A DNA stretch of 64,000 nt from Natrinema amylolyticum (lineage in GTDB: Archaea; Halobacteriota; Halobacteria; Halobacteriales; Natrialbaceae): contig NZ_JAIWPJ010000001.1 of assembly GCF_020515625.1 (NCBI RefSeq), forward strand, positions 434,001-498,000. The letters are read 5' to 3'. The first letter of the stretch is position 1. The number at the start of each line of letters is the position of its first letter. A program made the position numbers and the translations under genes. Positions 62,336 through 64,000 of the stretch are shown here, piece after piece. The notes under the pieces are model-generated. The model was not told the DNA's origin. It ran no database searches and saw only the letters and a program-made list of their open reading frames with translations.

Positions 62336-62866
62336 TTACTCTGACGGGGACCAGCCGACGAACTCCGTCTCGGTCGCGACGTCGAACGCGTCCAGCAGCC
62401 GGGCCGTGGCGACGTAGTGACCGGCGAGCATGGCGACGCCGACGACAGTTTCGACGTCGTAGTGCTCGCGGAGTCGGTCGTGGTCCCCATCCCGCGGGTC
62501 GCCGAGCGCGACGCCGCGGGCGTAGGCGACGAGGGCCGCGTCGCGGTCGCTGAGGACCTCGCAGTCGCCGTCGGTGATCGCGGTGATTTCCGCGTCGGTG
62601 ACGCCCGCCTCGCGGCCCAGTCGGACGTGCTGGTGCCACTCGTAGGCGTGCTCGAGTGCTCGGGCCGCCGCGAGGATGACGATCTCGCGTTCGCGCTCGG
62701 GGAGCACGTCCCAGAGCCGCGTCGAGTAGCGCATGTACCACTGCAGCAGTTCGGGGGCGTTGGCCATCGCCCGAAAGATGTGGGCGTCGCCCACGTCGTT
62801 GTCCGTGAACAGATAGCGGTACTCCTCGGGCAGGTCCTCGGCCTCGAGTAGCGGCACGCGTGCCAT
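62336..62866 (-). CDS. Carboxymuconolactone decarboxylase family protein
   Basis: A 176-residue CMD/AhpD-fold protein. The family helix is REIVILAAARALEHAYEWHQ followed by HVRLGREAGVTDAEITAITD. The CxxC of AhpD peroxidases is absent, placing it with the Cys-less CMD group. The start MARVPLLEAEDLPEEYRYLF is typical. It follows the MaoC gene by six bases and is probably co-transcribed with it. Confidence 0.85.
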   Translation of the reverse strand: MARVPLLEAEDLPEEYRYLFTDNDVGDAHIFRAMANAPELLQWYMRYSTRLWDVLPEREREIVILAAARALEHAYEWHQHVRLGREAGVTDAEITAITDGDCEVLSDRDAALVAYARGVALGDPRDGDHDRLREHYDVETVVGVAMLAGHYVATARLLDAFDVATETEFVGWSPSE

Positions 62867-62872
62867 GGCGGC

Positions 62873-63325
62873 TCAGTCCTCGCCCGGGTTCCGACGCGCG
62901 ATCATGCCCAGTCCGACCCAGGAGATGACGACGTCGCCGTCCTGATTGACTCCCTCGAGCAGGCTGTCGACGTAGCCGCGCTCGGGGTCGCTCTCGGAGA
63001 CGCGCTTGTCGAGCACTTCGCTGCGAATCGAGAGCGTATCGCCGGGTCTGACCGGCTCTTTCCACCGGAGTTCGTCGACGCCGCGGGCTCCCATGCTGGC
63101 CCGGTCCTGCAGCGGGCCGTCGGCGAGCATCCGCATGCACATCGCGGCGGTGTGCCAGCCCGACGCGACCAGTTCGCCGAACGCGGAGTCCTCGGCGGCC
63201 GCCTCGTCGGTGTGGAACGGCTGCGGATCGTACTGCTCCGCGAACTCGATGATTTCCTCCTTCGTGACGTGATACTCGCCGAACTCTCGGGTCTCCCCGA
63301 CGTCGATATCCTCGTAGTAGCGCAT
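62873..63325 (-). CDS. MaoC-like (R)-specific enoyl-CoA hydratase family protein
   Basis: A 150-residue hot-dog-fold protein. The hydratase motif is visible as EQYDPQPFHTDEAAAEDSAF (Asp and His of the catalytic pair) followed by ELVASGWHTAAMCMRML. Such proteins hydrate enoyl-CoA esters. It is the first gene of a pair with the CMD protein. Confidence 0.88.
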   Translation of the reverse strand: MRYYEDIDVGETREFGEYHVTKEEIIEFAEQYDPQPFHTDEAAAEDSAFGELVASGWHTAAMCMRMLADGPLQDRASMGARGVDELRWKEPVRPGDTLSIRSEVLDKRVSESDPERGYVDSLLEGVNQDGDVVISWVGLGMIARRNPGED

Positions 63326-63466
63326 GCCCGTGTGATGTGGTACGTACCGGCAAGAACCTGTGGGCCGAGGCAGCGTCGACTGCGAGAGCGGACCGCGGGC
63401 GGCGAGTTCGAGCGCGCCCTCGAGGGCGCGGATGATTCGCCAGCCGCTCGCGCGTCGCGTGACGGA

Positions 63467-64000
63467 TCACCCCGCCGTTCGTTCGACGTCGGCTCCGGAC
63501 TCGAGGCGCCGTTCGTTCCGCATCCGGACGTGGAGCAGGACGGCACAGGCCGCGGCGATCAGTCCGGACGCCGCCGCGATACCGAACGCGACCCGGTAGC
63601 CGAACTCCGTGTAGACGCGGGTCCCGTTGACGGTCTCGCCGGTCCAGTAGGCGTCGAGTGCGGCACCGAGGACGACCGGGAAGACCGCCGCACCGATCCA
63701 TCCCATGGTGTTGATGAGGCCGATCACGGTCCCGCTCGCGCCCTCGGGGTGGCGCTCCTTGATGACGGTAAAGGCGAGCGGAATCCCGCCGCGGAGAATT
63801 CGGGAGAGGAGGAAGATCGCACCGACGAGCAACAGCGGAACGACGCCGAAGACGGCAAAGACGCCCCAGGTCAGCCCGAAGACGACCGTCGAGAAGACGA
63901 TGAGCCCGGTTCGATTTCCCGACCGGTCCGAGAGCCAGCCGAACACCGTCGGGCCGATCATGCCGCCGACGTTACCGACGAGGAGGTAGACCGACGCCTC
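63467..64000 (-). CDS. MFS transporter, C-terminal part (runs off the right edge)
   Basis: The visible 177 codons encode the last five to six helices of a major-facilitator protein (VYLLVGNVGGMIGPTVFGWL, SDRSGNRTGLIVFSTVVFGL with the D-R-x-G-R/N-like loop, VIGLINTMGWIGAAVFPVVL). The frame stays open to the right edge, so an internal Met at 63961 is not the start. A charged C-terminal tail follows. Substrate unknown. Confidence 0.88.
   Translation of the reverse strand, partial: EASVYLLVGNVGGMIGPTVFGWLSDRSGNRTGLIVFSTVVFGLTWGVFAVFGVVPLLLVGAIFLLSRILRGGIPLAFTVIKERHPEGASGTVIGLINTMGWIGAAVFPVVLGAALDAYWTGETVNGTRVYTEFGYRVAFGIAAASGLIAAACAVLLHVRMRNERRLESGADVERTAG

Noticed and set aside
1-64000. CRISPR arrays, rRNA genes, inteins and complete insertion sequences
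   Set aside because: I looked for spaced direct repeats, rRNA text, splicing motifs in RtcB, RNase J and polymerase subunits, and transposase motifs, and saw none.

Overview
The window is chromosomal DNA of a halophilic archaeon (class Halobacteria). The evidence is very acidic, high-GC proteins, leaderless genes with TATA boxes about 27 bases upstream of the ATG, halocyanin, HalOD1 and HTH_10 (bat-type) proteins, RNA polymerase subunits Rpo3 (D), Rpo10 (N) and Rpo6 (K), archaeal ribosomal proteins, archaeal RNase J, TmcA and the mevalonate/isopentenyl-phosphate-kinase route. A member of the Natrialbales is a reasonable guess, but I cannot fix the genus. I see no rRNA gene, CRISPR array, intein or intact insertion sequence. 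Three tRNA genes are present: Ser-GCU, Leu-CAG and Glu-CUC.

Layout. Positions 1-8.2 kb hold a HalOD1 protein, a Bcp peroxiredoxin, then the replication genes gins and priS, which are pushed apart by a four-gene overlapping operon (chemotaxis-transducer-like protein, ferredoxin fusion, membrane protein, halocyanin). Positions 8.3-11.6 kb hold archease, a DoxX protein and the RNA ligase RtcB. Positions 12-14.1 kb hold an HTH_10 regulator divergent from moaA. Positions 14.2-20.6 kb are the conserved information-processing cluster tRNA-Ser, rps13-rps4-rps11-rpoD, tRNA-Leu, rpl18e-rpl13-rps9-rpoN-rpoK-eno-rps2. A frameshifted regulator, a ThiR-like regulator and a PhnCDE-type ABC transporter follow (20.9-25.0 kb). 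Isoprenoid and RNA genes come next: mvk-ipk, a TrkH/TrkA potassium uptake pair, then rnj-idsA and gltX (25.1-35.2 kb).

From 35 to 44 kb there are a carboxypeptidase-regulatory-like secreted protein, a 54-residue zinc-finger-like protein, a DUF456 protein, an SDR, the tRNA acetyltransferase TmcA, the cluster rpl7ae-rps28e-rpl24e-ndk, a DUF7344 regulator and superoxide dismutase. From 44 to 54.7 kb there are a giant FAD/Fe-S oxidoreductase, an RNA-ligase-partner PIN protein divergent from an Rnl3-type RNA ligase, an orphan 7TM histidine kinase, a DUF5827/P-loop pair, an MBL hydrolase and a membrane-anchored winged-helix protein. The right end (55-64 kb) is accessory: a deleted aspartoacylase remnant, several membrane proteins, a CopD-like/TusA-like/cytochrome-d1-propeller trio, a molybdopterin-domain protein, CMD and MaoC proteins, and the C-terminal part of an MFS transporter.

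The most interesting points are the redox/signalling operon lodged between gins and priS, with an MCP whose tip is degenerate and a halocyanin whose axial Met is Leu; a predicted kink-turn plus Shine-Dalgarno sequestering fold in the leader of rpl7ae, fitting L7Ae autoregulation; the CopD/TusA/d1 trio; and two gene-decay scars, a 2-bp frameshift in a DUF7344 gene and a deletion fusing an aspartoacylase head to a foreign tail.
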